Shown piece by piece: positions 1 to 9,720 of a stretch of DNA of 64,000 bases; position 1 is the first letter of the stretch; each line of letters opens with the position of its first letter. The notes below the pieces were generated by a model. The model did not search any database. It worked only from the letters and a program-made list of their open reading frames with translations, and had not been told where the DNA came from. Position numbers and translations under genes: made by a program. Origin of the DNA: an uncultured Eubacteriales bacterium (lineage in GTDB: Bacteria; Bacillota; Clostridia; Christensenellales; Aristaeellaceae); NCBI GenBank assembly GCA_902799045.1, contig CADBZH010000002.1, positions 234,966 through 298,965 of the forward strand, written 5' to 3'.

Positions 1-902
1 TTGGGGCCGATGTCCAGGCCCTGGAAGCCCGCGGGGATCTTGCCCGCTTCGACGGTCTTGATCTCGGTGGGATTGTCGAAATCGTTGGCGATCACGGTGT
101 CCACCGGCAGCAGGAACTTCACGCCCTTCGCCTCGGCGGCCTTCATCATGTCCTTGGCCAGGTCGATGCGCTCCTCGTCCAGCAGGGAATCGCCGATCTC
201 GCCGCCCATGGCCTTGGAGAAGGTATAGGCCATGCCGCCGCCGATGATCAGGGTGTCGACCTTCTCAAGCAGGTTGGTGATGACGCCGATCTTGTCCTTC
301 ACCTTCGCGCCGCCCAGGATGGCCACGAACGGACGAACGGGGTTCTCCACGGCGTTGCCGAGGAAGTTCAGCTCCTTGCCGATCAGGTAACCGGCCACGG
401 CGGGCAGATAGTCGGCCACGCCGGCGGTGGAGGCGTGCGCGCGATGCACGGTGCCGAAGGCGTCGGACACGTACAACTCGGCCATGGAAGCCAACTCCTT
501 GGCGAAGGCGGGGTCGTTCTTCTCCTCTTCGGCGTGGAAGCGGACGTTCTCCAGCAGCACGGCCTTGCCGGGCTCGACCTCGGCGGCCAGCTTCTTTGCG
601 GAGGGCCCGATGACGTCCTTGGCCAGCTTCACCTCGAAGCCCAGCTTCTCGGAGAGGCGCTTGGCGACGGGCGCGAGGGAATACTTCATGTTGAACTCAC
701 CCTTGGGACGGCCCAGGTGGGAGCACAGGATCACGGCGGCGCCGTTGTCAAGCAGGTACTTGATGGTCGGCAGCGCGGCGTTGATGCGGGTCTCGTCGGT
801 GATGTTCTTGTCCGCGTCCAGCGGCACGTTGAAGTCACAGCGCACGAGAACCTTCTTGCCCTTGACCTGGACATCCTCGATGGTCTTCTTATTCAGATTC
901 AT
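1..902 (-). CDS. pgk: phosphoglycerate kinase, C-terminus cut by window edge
   Basis: Glycolytic enzyme that transfers phosphate from 1,3-bisphosphoglycerate to ADP in the cytosol. The reverse-strand translation begins [20 protein letters not shown] and carries the family's RCDFNVPL substrate loop, the SHLGRPKG motif and the [12 protein letters not shown] hinge segment. About 300 of the usual ~395-400 residues lie in the window; the rest is beyond base 1. The start at 902 is preceded by an AAGGAGTGA ribosome-binding site, and a TAGAAT-like -10 lies near 936-941 with no clear -35. Enolase, another glycolytic gene, sits 7.5 kb away on the other strand. The assignment is secure. Confidence 0.96.
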   Translation of the reverse strand, partial: MNLNKKTIEDVQVKGKKVLVRCDFNVPLDADKNITDETRINAALPTIKYLLDNGAAVILCSHLGRPKGEFNMKYSLAPVAKRLSEKLGFEVKLAKDVIGPSAKKLAAEVEPGKAVLLENVRFHAEEEKNDPAFAKELASMAELYVSDAFGTVHRAHASTAGVADYLPAVAGYLIGKELNFLGNAVENPVRPFVAILGGAKVKDKIGVITNLLEKVDTLIIGGGMAYTFSKAMGGEIGDSLLDEERIDLAKDMMKAAEAKGVKFLLPVDTVIANDFDNPTEIKTVEAGKIPAGFQGLDIGP

Positions 903-1128
903 GGTAAGTCACTCCTTAATCATATTGGTATCCATATTCTAACACATTCCCGGAGAAAATAAAAGGGGCTTTTGTCCACTGGTCACTATAAAATTTGCGT
1001 TGAAAGTGACAAAGCCGGGCAAAATCCGCCCGGTTCGATGGATTACTCTTAACGAAGGAGTGATATACTTTCTAATAATACACTTTTCCGGGGCCGGCCT
1101 GCGGCCGTCCCGGCGGAGGCCTTTCAGC

Positions 1129-2886
1129 ATGAAGAAACCGATTATCGAGGCCAGGAACGTCTCCTTCACCTACGAGGGCGCGAAAAAGCCCGCCGTCGAC
1201 GGCGTGAGCCTGACGGTCATGGAGGGCGAATTCCTGGCGATCCTGGGCCGGAACGGCAGCGGCAAGAGCACGTTCGCCAAGCTGCTCAATGCCCTGCAGC
1301 TGCCCACCGCCGGCGAGCTGACCGTGAACGGCATCAGCCCCGCCACCGAGGACGACTGCTATGAGGTGCGCAAGTCCTGCGGCATGGTGTTCCAGAACCC
1401 GGACAACCAGATCGTCACCACCATCGTGGAGGAGGATTGCGCCTTCGGCCTGGAGAACCTGGGCACCGAGCCCGCCGAGATCCGCCGCCGCGTGGACGAC
1501 GCGCTGCGCAGCGTGGGCATGAGCGACTTCGCCCAGGCCTCCCCCGCCATGCTCTCCGGCGGCCAGAAGCAGCGGGTGGCCGTGGCGGGCGTGCTGGCCA
1601 TGCGCCCCAGGATCATCGTGTTTGACGAATCCACCGCCATGCTGGACCCCATCGGCCGACGCGACGTGTTCAGCCTCGCGCGCCGTTTGAATCTGGAAGA
1701 GGGCATCACCGTGGTGTGGATCACCCACTTCATGGAGGAGGCGGCGCTGGCGGACCGGCTGGTCGTGATGGACGGCGGCAGGATCGCCCTGGAGGGCGCG
1801 CCCCGCGAGGTGTTCGCGAAGACGGAAAAGGTGCTGTCGCTTGGGCTGGACGTCCCGGAGATGATGAAGCTGACCCGGGCGCTGCGCGACCGGGGCGTGA
1901 AGCTGCCGGAGGGATTGATGACCGTCAACGAAACATCGCTGGCGCTGCGCAGGCTGCCCCGGAGCCAAAGCGGCGCGGCGAAAAGCGCTTCCACCATGTC
2001 CAAGAGCGTGAAGGCCCATCGCCCCGTGATCGAGGTCAACGCCCTCACCCACGTCTACATGCCTGGCACGCCCTTCGAGGCGAAGGCGCTGGATTCCGTG
2101 AGCCTGCGCATCTGCGAGGGCGAGTTCATCGGCATCATCGGCCACACCGGCAGCGGCAAGAGCACGCTGATCTCCCACCTGAACGGCCTGGAGAAGTCCG
2201 CGCCCGGCGAGGTGACCGTGAACGGCGTCGATCTGGGCGCGAAGGGCACGGACCTTATCGCCATGCGCCGGGCCGTGGGCCTGGTGTTTCAGTATCCCGA
2301 ATACCAGCTGTTCGAGGAGACCGTCGCCAAAGACGTGGCCTATGGGCCGACCAACCTGGGCCTTGACGCGGCGGAGATCGACTCCCGGGTGGAGTGGGCG
2401 CTTCGCCAGGTGGGGCTTGACCCGAAGGAAGTGGGCGAAAAATCGCCCTTTGAGCTGTCCGGCGGCCAGAAGCGGCGCGTCGCCATCGCGGGCGTGCTGG
2501 CCATGAAACCGTCGATCCTGATCCTGGACGAGCCCGCAGCGGGCCTCGATCCCCAGGGCCGGCGCGACATGCTGGATCTGATCCGCGGCATCCACGACGC
2601 GGGCACCACGGTCGTGATGGTGTCGCACTCGATGGACGACGTGGGGCGCTGCTGCGACAGGCTGTACGTGCTCAGCAAGGGCGAGGTGGCCTATTCCGGC
2701 ACGCCCGCCGAGGTGTTCCTCCACGACCGGAAGCTGCACGAGATCGGCCTGGACGTGCCGGAATGCGCAAAGCTGGCGCGGCTTCTGCGGGAGGCGGGCT
2801 TCGATATGCCCGAGGGCATCTATCGCGCGGAGGACGTGTGCGACGCCATCGTCCGAAACCTGCGGGGAGGTGAAGCGGCATGCTGA
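1129..2886 (+). CDS. ecfA: fused ECF transporter ATPase, EcfA1-EcfA2 in one chain
   Basis: ATP-hydrolysing part of an energy-coupling-factor transporter, which powers vitamin and metal uptake with EcfT and interchangeable S components. The 585-residue product holds two complete ABC ATPase domains. The first (about 1-275) has Walker A GRNGSGKST at 40-48, signature LSGGQKQR and the DESTAMLDP Walker B/D-loop typical of EcfA1. The second (about 300-585) has Walker A GHTGSGKST at 338-346, LSGGQKRR and DEPAAGLDP, typical of EcfA2. A basic Ser/Lys-rich linker joins them with no stop codon. These are normally two genes of about 280 codons. I start at 1129, just after a GGCGGAGGC site; the open frame extends upstream but looks non-coding. 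It overlaps ecfT by 7 bases. No S component is adjacent, as expected for a shared (group II) module. Confidence 0.93.
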   Translation: MKKPIIEARNVSFTYEGAKKPAVDGVSLTVMEGEFLAILGRNGSGKSTFAKLLNALQLPTAGELTVNGISPATEDDCYEVRKSCGMVFQNPDNQIVTTIVEEDCAFGLENLGTEPAEIRRRVDDALRSVGMSDFAQASPAMLSGGQKQRVAVAGVLAMRPRIIVFDESTAMLDPIGRRDVFSLARRLNLEEGITVVWITHFMEEAALADRLVVMDGGRIALEGAPREVFAKTEKVLSLGLDVPEMMKLTRALRDRGVKLPEGLMTVNETSLALRRLPRSQSGAAKSASTMSKSVKAHRPVIEVNALTHVYMPGTPFEAKALDSVSLRICEGEFIGIIGHTGSGKSTLISHLNGLEKSAPGEVTVNGVDLGAKGTDLIAMRRAVGLVFQYPEYQLFEETVAKDVAYGPTNLGLDAAEIDSRVEWALRQVGLDPKEVGEKSPFELSGGQKRRVAIAGVLAMKPSILILDEPAAGLDPQGRRDMLDLIRGIHDAGTTVVMVSHSMDDVGRCCDRLYVLSKGEVAYSGTPAEVFLHDRKLHEIGLDVPECAKLARLLREAGFDMPEGIYRAEDVCDAIVRNLRGGEAAC

Positions 2887-3689
2887 AAAACGTCACGCTG
2901 GGCCAGTATTTCCCCGGCGAATCGCTGATCCACCGGCTCGATCCCCGCACGAAGCTGTTGGCGACGGTCGCGCTGATTGCCATCGTTTTCGTGGTGCAGG
3001 GCTTCGCGGGCTTTATGCTGATCGCGGCGTTCGTGCTGGCCTGCGCCGCCTCCACGGGCATCCACCTGAAGTTTCTGTTCAAGGGCCTGAAGCCCCTGAT
3101 GTTCATCATACTCTTCACGTTCATACTGAACCTGTTCTTCCAGTCCGCCGGCAACGCGCTGGTTCAGGTGGGGCCGGTGAAGATCACCGACACGGGCCTG
3201 CGCATGGCCTCGTTCATGGCGGTGCGCCTGATCCTGCTGGTGGTCTGCTCGCAGCTTCTGACGCTGACGACCTCGCCCATCGCCCTGACGGACGGCCTGG
3301 AGACGCTGTTCAGGCCCCTGCAGGCCATTCACTTCCCGGCGCATGAGATCGCCATGATGATGTCCATCGCCCTGCGGTTCATTCCGACCCTGATGGACGA
3401 GGCGGACAAGATCATGAAGGCCCAGAAGGCGCGCGGGGCAAATTTTGAGACCGGCAGCCTGATCCAGCGCGCCAAGGCGATGATCCCGCTGCTGGTGCCG
3501 CTGTTCGTCGGCGCGTTCCGGCGCGCGGAGGAACTGGCCCTGGCGATGGACGCGCGCTGCTATCGCGGCGGCGCGGGGCGCACCCGGATGAAGCAGCTGA
3601 AGTTCGGTCGGATCGACCTGCTGGCGGCGGCGGTGCTGGTCCTGCTGCTGGCGGCGGTGATACTCCTGAACCGCTTCGTGGCGTTCTGA
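2880..3689 (+). CDS. ecfT: ECF transporter transmembrane subunit EcfT
   Basis: Membrane scaffold of the ECF transporter that couples ATP hydrolysis to the substrate-binding S component. The 269-residue product begins with the soluble stretch GQYFPGESLIHRLDPRTKLL typical of the family, followed by several hydrophobic helices (about 28-60, 70-95, 105-130 and 245-265). The helical coupling segment holds the Ala-Arg-Gly type motif in KARGANFETGSL near residue 185, where the family docks on the ATPases. The start overlaps the fused ATPase gene and the stop overlaps the truA start codon, so the genes are translationally coupled. This ecfA-ecfT-truA order is widespread in Bacillota. Confidence 0.95.
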   Translation: MLKNVTLGQYFPGESLIHRLDPRTKLLATVALIAIVFVVQGFAGFMLIAAFVLACAASTGIHLKFLFKGLKPLMFIILFTFILNLFFQSAGNALVQVGPVKITDTGLRMASFMAVRLILLVVCSQLLTLTTSPIALTDGLETLFRPLQAIHFPAHEIAMMMSIALRFIPTLMDEADKIMKAQKARGANFETGSLIQRAKAMIPLLVPLFVGAFRRAEELALAMDARCYRGGAGRTRMKQLKFGRIDLLAAAVLVLLLAAVILLNRFVAF

Positions 3690-4444
3690 TGCCTATGCGC
3701 AGGATCCGCCTGACCGTCGAATACGACGGTACGAATTACGCCGGCTGGCAGCGCCAGAAGAACGCACTGGCCGTGCAGCAGGTGCTGGAGGAAACGCTGG
3801 AGCGCCTCACCGGCGCGCCGGTGACGCTGCATGGCGCGAGCCGCACCGACGCGGGCGTGCACGCGCTGGGACAGTCCGCGCACTTCGACACCGAAAGCCG
3901 CATCCCCGGCGAGAAGTTCAGCTACGCGCTGAACGCCCTGCTGCCGCACGACATCCGCGTGACCACCTCGGAGGACGCCGCGCCGGACTTCCACGCGCGG
4001 TTTTCCACCTGCGGCAAGCGCTATCGCTATCTGTTCTGGGACGCGCCGCACGCCGGAGCGCTGAACCGCAACACCCACTCGCACAGCATCTATCCGCTGG
4101 ATGTGGCGCGCATGCAGGCTGAGGCCGACGCGCTGATCGGCACCCATGACTTCGCCGCCTTCGCCGCCAGCGGCTCGGTGGTGAAGGACACCGTGCGCAC
4201 GATCTGGCGCGCGGACGTGGCCCGAAACGGCCACGAGGTGGTGCTGATCGTGGAGGGCAGCGGGTTCCTGTACAACATGGTGCGCATCATCGCCGGGACG
4301 CTGCGGGACGTCGGCTCCGGAAAGCTGGCGCCCGGCGCGCTGAAGAAGGCCATCGAGACCGGCAACCGCCTGGACCTGGGCGTCACCGCCCCCGCGCACG
4401 GGCTGACGCTGATGAAAGTATTTTACTCCACGGAGGATATATGA
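3689..4444 (+). CDS. truA: tRNA pseudouridine(38-40) synthase TruA
   Basis: Converts uridines 38-40 in the anticodon arm of tRNAs to pseudouridine. The 251-residue protein has the usual length and fold markers: the N-terminal EYDGTNYAGWQRQ stretch, the catalytic aspartate D54 in GASRTDAGVHALGQ, and the C-terminal GSGFLYNMVRIIAGTL segment. Its ATG overlaps the ecfT stop (TGATG) and its stop overlaps the next gene (ATGA), so it is the middle of a coupled operon. Nothing unusual is seen. Confidence 0.97.
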   Translation: MPMRRIRLTVEYDGTNYAGWQRQKNALAVQQVLEETLERLTGAPVTLHGASRTDAGVHALGQSAHFDTESRIPGEKFSYALNALLPHDIRVTTSEDAAPDFHARFSTCGKRYRYLFWDAPHAGALNRNTHSHSIYPLDVARMQAEADALIGTHDFAAFAASGSVVKDTVRTIWRADVARNGHEVVLIVEGSGFLYNMVRIIAGTLRDVGSGKLAPGALKKAIETGNRLDLGVTAPAHGLTLMKVFYSTEDI

Positions 4445-4911
4445 CGATCACCAATGCGATGCGCCTTTTGAAGCAGGCGGGCATCCCCTTCGACACCAGC
4501 GAATACGAGGTGGACGAGAGCGACCTCTCCGGCGTGCACGCCGCCGAGGCGCTGGGCGTCGAGCCGGATTGCGTGTTCAAGACGCTGGTGGCCCGGGGCG
4601 GCAAGGGCCTGTATGTGTTTGTGATCCCCGTGGCGGAGGAGCTGGATCTGAAGAAGTGCGCCGCCGCCGTGGGCGAAAAGAAGGTGGAGATGATCCACGT
4701 CAAGGAGCTGCCGGGCCTGACCGGCTATATCCGCGGCGGCTGCTCCCCTATCGGCATGAAGAAGAAGTATCCGACCTGTATCGACGAGATCGCCACGCTG
4801 TTTGACCGCATCTACGTCAGCGCAGGCATGCGCGGCCAGCAGCTGATCGTGAACCCGGAGGATCTGCGCGCCTACACCGACGCGTCGTTTGTGGATCTGA
4901 CCAAGAGATAA
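4441..4911 (+). CDS. ybaK: Cys-tRNA(Pro)/Cys-tRNA(Cys) deacylase, YbaK/EbsC family
   Basis: Probable trans-editing enzyme that hydrolyses mischarged Cys-tRNA(Pro). The 156-residue protein matches the YbaK/EbsC fold: an N-terminal helix plus YEVDESDLSGVHAAEALG, then VFKTLVARGG, a central lysine-rich stretch, and the RGGCSPIGMKKKYP loop that in YbaK-type proteins lines the active site. It starts inside the truA stop codon (ATGA), with GGAGGATAT upstream serving as ribosome-binding site, and is the last gene of the ecf-truA operon. Function is assigned by family. Confidence 0.93.
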   Translation: MTITNAMRLLKQAGIPFDTSEYEVDESDLSGVHAAEALGVEPDCVFKTLVARGGKGLYVFVIPVAEELDLKKCAAAVGEKKVEMIHVKELPGLTGYIRGGCSPIGMKKKYPTCIDEIATLFDRIYVSAGMRGQQLIVNPEDLRAYTDASFVDLTKR

Positions 4912-4989
4912 CTCCCTCCGGCGCTGCGCGTCGCCTCATTCAACGAGGGAGGCATAGCCCGGGAGCGGTATCATAAGGAGGTTGTTTTC

Positions 4990-5277
4990 ATGATCCGTCA
5001 CATCGTAATGTTCAAAATCAAGGACGAGTTCAAGGACGAGATTCCCCAGCTGGTTGAAAACTTCAAGGGAATGAAGGGCCGCATCGAGGGCATGCTGGAC
5101 CTGGAGGCCGGGGCGGACATCCTGCACAGCGAGCGCAGCTACGACCTGGCGCTGATCACCGTGTTCCAGGATCGCGCCGCCTTCGACGCCTACCAGACCC
5201 ACCCGGTGCACCTTCCGGTAAAGAAGCGCATGCACGAAGTGCGCAGCGCCTCCGTGGCCTGCGATTTTGAGATCTGA
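4990..5277 (+). CDS. Dabb-family (stress-responsive A/B barrel) protein
   Basis: A 95-residue protein of the dimeric alpha/beta-barrel (Dabb) family, recognised by the opening MIRHIVMFKIKDEF, the central KGMKGRIEGMLDLEAGADI segment, and the closing YQTHPVHLPVKKRMHEV. Members are small cytosolic dimers; a few bind or convert small hydrophobic molecules, but most have no known activity, so no function is claimed. The start is preceded by AAGGAGGTTGTTTTC. It lies 78 bases after ybaK; an inverted CTCCCTC/GAGGGAG pair between about 4912 and 4951 may end or attenuate the upstream transcript. Confidence 0.85.
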   Translation: MIRHIVMFKIKDEFKDEIPQLVENFKGMKGRIEGMLDLEAGADILHSERSYDLALITVFQDRAAFDAYQTHPVHLPVKKRMHEVRSASVACDFEI

Positions 5278-5301
5278 CCGAGAACAGTTCAGGGAGGCTT
5301 A

Positions 5302-5745
5302 ATGACAGAGCTCAGACCAGTCACTGAGGAAAACTTCATCGACGTGTTCAATCTCACGCTCGCGCCGGGGCAGGAGCGCTTTGTGTCGCACCCGATTCGG
5401 AGCCTTGCGCAGGCATACGTCTACAGGGATCAGTGTCAGCCCTTCGGAATCTATGCGGCGGGCAGGATCGTCGGCTATGTCATGGTGATCTACGACCATG
5501 ACGTTCCAGAGTATGATATCTGGCACATGATGATCGACGAAAGGGAGCAGGGACGCGGCTATGGCCGTGAGGCCCTGGAACGGGTCATCGAATACATCAG
5601 GACGAAGCCCTTCGGCAATTCGAATCGGGTGGCGCTGACCTGCAACAAGGACAACGTGAATGCAATAAGGCTGTATGAGAGCAGGGGCTTCACCCCAACC
5701 GGAAACGTGGATGAGGACGAGATCGAGTTTACAATAACGGTTTGA
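5302..5745 (+). CDS. GNAT-family N-acetyltransferase
   Basis: A 147-residue acyl-CoA-dependent N-acetyltransferase. The acetyl-CoA pyrophosphate loop is visible as ERE-QGRGYGREALERVIEY (about residues 77-94), and the C-terminal half holds ALTCNKDNVNAIRLYESRGF, the classical GNAT motif B with N and Y residues. This arrangement resembles spermidine/diamine and antibiotic acetyltransferases of the SpeG/BltD type, but the substrate cannot be read from sequence. The start at 5302 follows GGGAGGCTTA. The gene stands 24 bases after the Dabb gene and may share its transcript. A terminator-like hairpin follows at 5831-5871. Confidence 0.88.
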   Translation: MTELRPVTEENFIDVFNLTLAPGQERFVSHPIRSLAQAYVYRDQCQPFGIYAAGRIVGYVMVIYDHDVPEYDIWHMMIDEREQGRGYGREALERVIEYIRTKPFGNSNRVALTCNKDNVNAIRLYESRGFTPTGNVDEDEIEFTITV

Positions 5746-5830
5746 TAACGATTTCCGGCGAAGTCCTGCGGCCTCCGCCGGACCGCGCGACGCCCGCCTT
5801 TGGCGGCCCGTCCGCCAATCGTGCGCAAGC

Positions 5831-5871
5831 ACAGTAATACCCGGCCAGAGCATTTCTGACCGGGTAAACTG
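5831..5871. terminator. bidirectional hairpin between convergent genes
   Basis: Inverted repeat with inner arms ACCCGG/CCGGGT and outer ACAGT/ACTGT, lying between the stop codons of the convergent GNAT and GGGtGRT genes. It probably ends transcription from both sides, although neither flank has a long T run. Confidence 0.6.
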
Positions 5872-5880
5872 TTTATTGGA

Positions 5881-6817
5881 TTACTTCTTCATCGCTTCTT
5901 CAACCGCCACGGCCACGGCGACGGTGGCGCCGACCATGGGGTTGTTGCCCATGCCCAGGAAGCCCATCATCTCCACGTGCGCGGGCACGGAGGAGGAGCC
6001 GGCGAACTGGGCGTCGGAGTGCATGCGGCCCATGGTGTCGGTCATGCCGTAGGAGGCGGGGCCGGCGGCCATGTTGTCTGCCCGCCACGGGGTGCTGGAA
6101 GCGGGTGGGGTTGGTGGAGTTGCCGGTGATGGACACGTCGGCGTTCTCATGCCACATGATGGCCACGCCCTCGCGCACGTCGTCCGCGCCGTAGCAGTTC
6201 ACCTTCGCGCGGTCGCCGTTGGAATAGGCGGTCTTGGAGACGACGGTCAGCGCGTGATCCTCCTTCACGTCGGCAGACAGGTAGTCATACTTGGTCTGCA
6301 CGTAGGTGAAGCCGTTGATGCGGGAAATGATCATGGCGGCGTCCTTGCCCAGGCCGTTCAGGATGACGCGCAGGGGCTTGGTACGCACCTTGTTGGCGTT
6401 CAGGGCGATCTTGATGGCGCCCTCGGCGGCGGCGAAGCTCTCATGGCCGGCCAGGAAGGCGAAGCACTCGGTCTCCTCCTCCAGCAGGCGTGCCCCCAGG
6501 TTGCCGTGGCCGATGCCGACCTGGCGCTGGTCCGCGACGGAGCCGGGGATGCAGAAGGCCTGCAGGCCCACGCCGATGCAGCGGGCGGCCTCAGCGGCGG
6601 TCTTCACGCCTTCCTTCATGGCGATGGCGGCGCCCAGCTCATAGGCCCACTTCGCGTTTTCGAAGCAGATGGGCTGCGTGCTCTCCACGATGCTGTAGGC
6701 GTCGACGCCCTTGGCATTGTTGAAAGCCTTCACTTCGTCGAAATCCTTGAAGCCATACTTGTCCAGGACGGGCTGGATCTGAGGCATACGACCTTCATAA
6801 TTCTCAAACAGAGCCAT
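5881..6817 (-). pseudogene. GGGtGRT-family protein, interrupted by internal deletion and frameshift
   Basis: Family of unknown function that commonly sits beside a NifU-like Fe-S scaffold gene, as here. The first 246 codons (6817 to about 6080) read MALFENYEGRMPQIQPVLDK and run to FQHPVAG. The sequence then shifts frame, and the conserved C-terminus (DNMAAGPASYGMTDTMGRM to the stop at 5881) continues in another frame for about 65 codons. As I recall the family, roughly 20-30 residues including the eponymous Gly-Gly-Gly-Thr-Gly-Arg-Thr motif should lie between these parts; no such motif is present in either frame. Either the gene is truly inactivated or the assembly dropped a segment. The rest of the coding sequence is undecayed, which favours a recent event or an artefact. 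The ribosome-binding site is GGAGGTGCGCAAGA. Confidence 0.8.
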
Positions 6818-6834
6818 TCTTGCGCACCTCCTAA

Positions 6835-7536
6835 TTACTCTTTGCGCGGGTCAATCCACTTGACCGCGCCGTCCTCGGCCTTGAAGCGGCCGTAGGTGCC
6901 GATGTTCTTCTCGTAGGCCTCGTTGGGGGTCATGCCGCCCTTGATGGCATCCATCATCTTGCCCAGGGAGAGGAACTGATAGCCGCAAACCTGGTCGTCC
7001 TTGTCCAGGGCGATCTTCACGACGTAGCCCTCGGTCATCTCCAGGAAGCGCACGCCCTTGGCCTTGGTGCCGTACATGGTGCCGACCATGGACCTGAGGC
7101 CCTTGCCCAGGTCTTCCAGGCCAGCGCCGATCCGCAGACCGTCGTCAGAGAAGGCGGACTGGGTGCGGCCATAGACGATCTGCAGGAACAGCTCGCGCAT
7201 GGCGGTGTTGATGGCGTCGCAGACGAGGTCGGTGTTCAGCGCCTCAAGAATGGTCTTGCCGGGCAGAATCTCGGCGGCCATGGCGGCGGAATGGGTCATG
7301 CCGGAGCAGCCGATGGTCTCCACCAGGGCTTCCTCGATGACGCCGTTTTTCACATTCAGGCTCAGCTTGCAGGCGCCCTGCTGCGGCGCGCACCAGCCGA
7401 CGCCGTGGGTGTAACCGGAGATATCCTTGATCTCCTTGGCCTGTACCCATTTGCCCTCCTCGGGAATGGGCGCGGGGCCGTGGTTCGGGCCCTTGGCGAC
7501 GCATACCATTTCCTCAACTTCGCGGGAATATTGCAT
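6835..7536 (-). CDS. NifU-like iron-sulfur cluster scaffold protein
   Basis: A 233-residue protein of the NifU_N/IscU-like group found next to GGGtGRT genes in Clostridia. Likely metal-binding cysteines are visible in GWCAPQQGACKLSL (near residues 50-63) and ETIGCSGMTHSAAM (near 75-88), consistent with a cluster-assembly or cluster-carrier role in the cytosol. I start at MQYSREVEEMV (7536) because AAGGAGGTAAGC precedes it; a longer open frame to 7653 overlaps the promoter and is not used. The broken GGGtGRT gene follows 17 bases downstream. Upstream are a strong promoter, a palindrome over the -35, and a second perfect palindrome in the leader. Confidence 0.85.
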   Translation of the reverse strand: MQYSREVEEMVCVAKGPNHGPAPIPEEGKWVQAKEIKDISGYTHGVGWCAPQQGACKLSLNVKNGVIEEALVETIGCSGMTHSAAMAAEILPGKTILEALNTDLVCDAINTAMRELFLQIVYGRTQSAFSDDGLRIGAGLEDLGKGLRSMVGTMYGTKAKGVRFLEMTEGYVVKIALDKDDQVCGYQFLSLGKMMDAIKGGMTPNEAYEKNIGTYGRFKAEDGAVKWIDPRKE

Positions 7537-7560
7537 ACTGCTTACCTCCTTGTCGATTGC

Positions 7561-7577
7561 TTCATGCCAGGCATGAA
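7561..7577. promoter_or_regulatory. perfect 17-bp palindrome in scaffold-gene leader
   Basis: TTCATGCC-A-GGCATGAA, a perfect inverted repeat with a one-base centre, lies 24 bases upstream of the Fe-S scaffold start codon, inside its predicted 5' leader. It could be a second operator or a small RNA hairpin. Confidence 0.45.
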
Positions 7578-7624
7578 AGACTTTCGTTGATGAAACATTG
7601 ATGCTTGTGTTCATCATCATATCA

Positions 7625-7653
7625 ATATTAACACGGGAATCGCTTTTTTGCAA
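7625..7653 (-). promoter_or_regulatory. sigma-A promoter of the Fe-S scaffold/GGGtGRT operon
   Basis: Reverse-strand TTGCAA (7653-7648) and TAATAT (7630-7625) separated by exactly 17 bases, about 90 bases upstream of the start codon. Confidence 0.7.
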
Positions 7654-7676
7654 TGTGAATTGTTATAATTTACATT
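7652..7676. promoter_or_regulatory. 25-bp operator-like palindrome overlapping the -35 box
   Basis: Arms AATGTGAATT and AATTTACATT pair at 9 of 10 positions around a 5-base AT-rich centre. The palindrome abuts the -35 of the scaffold-gene promoter and lies in the divergent region shared with the gene at 7742, a typical place for a dimeric repressor. The regulator is unknown; Rrf2, MarR or CRP/FNR-type proteins are possibilities given the Fe-S context. Confidence 0.5.
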
Positions 7677-7741
7677 ACATTGTTGTGAAGTCATAACATA
7701 AACCATGTATGCTATAAGGGACAAGGCAGGAGGGATGCCCA

Positions 7742-8203
7742 ATGAATGAGACGGTAAGCCGCGCCGAGCTCGCCCGGGAGCTGTTCCTCTCGGGCTACAA
7801 CTGCTCCCAAGCGGTGGCCTGCGCGTTTTGCGACGTCACGGGACTGGACATTGATACCGCAGCCCGGCTCGCTTCCTCCTTCGGCGGCGGGCTGGGGCGG
7901 CTGCGGGAAGTCTGCGGCACGGTCAGCGGCGCGGCGCTGGTGCTGGGCATCGCCCGCGGCTATTCCGACCCGAAGGATTTCGAGGCCAAGAAGCGCCACT
8001 ATGCCCTCGTGCAGGAATTCGCGCGGCGATTCAGTGAGCAAAACGGCTCGATCGTCTGTCGCGAGCTGCTTTCCGGCATCGGCGTGACCACCGGCGGCGC
8101 GCCCGAGGCGCGCACGAGCGCCTATTACGCCAAGCGGCCCTGCCCCGCCCTGGCCGCCAGCGCTGCCGGCATCCTGGAGGAATTGCTCCGCGAAACCGAA
8201 TGA
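7742..8203 (+). CDS. C_GCAxxG_C_C family redox-type protein
   Basis: A 153-residue protein of the C_GCAxxG_C_C family (putative redox-active or metal-binding, function unknown). The family's spaced cysteines are present: GYNCSQAVACAF near the N-terminus, EVCGTVSGAALVLG in the middle (the place of the GCAxxG motif), then IVCRELL and KRPCPALAASAA toward the C-terminus. It starts at 7742 after GGAGGGATGCCCA and is divergent from the Fe-S scaffold gene, sharing the intergenic palindrome, which suggests joint redox- or metal-linked control. It appears monocistronic; enolase behind it has its own promoter. Confidence 0.85.
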   Translation: MNETVSRAELARELFLSGYNCSQAVACAFCDVTGLDIDTAARLASSFGGGLGRLREVCGTVSGAALVLGIARGYSDPKDFEAKKRHYALVQEFARRFSEQNGSIVCRELLSGIGVTTGGAPEARTSAYYAKRPCPALAASAAGILEELLRETE

Positions 8204-8239
8204 GCGCTATTCAAAAATCGACTTCTTTTCCGTTTGAGT

Positions 8240-8268
8240 TTGACATATCTAACCGCTTGTGCTATACT
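8240..8268 (+). promoter_or_regulatory. sigma-A promoter of enolase
   Basis: TTGACA (8240-8245), 17-base spacer and TATACT (8263-8268), about 125 bases upstream of the enolase start; a near-consensus promoter for a highly expressed gene. Confidence 0.85.
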
Positions 8269-8345
8269 TCGCTCTGGAAGTTCGCATACGCTTCCCCCTC
8301 CGATGGCATTATAACCATTGCCAATCAGGAATGCCCAGGGTTTGA

Positions 8346-9695
<1,350 letters not shown>

Positions 9696-9720
9696 CGCCA
9701 GTCGGGCGGCATACAAACAG

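Noticed and set aside
1072-2739. Long minus-strand open frame opposite the fused ATPase
   Set aside because: Shadow of the two ABC domains; no motifs and strongly biased His/Gln/Ala composition.
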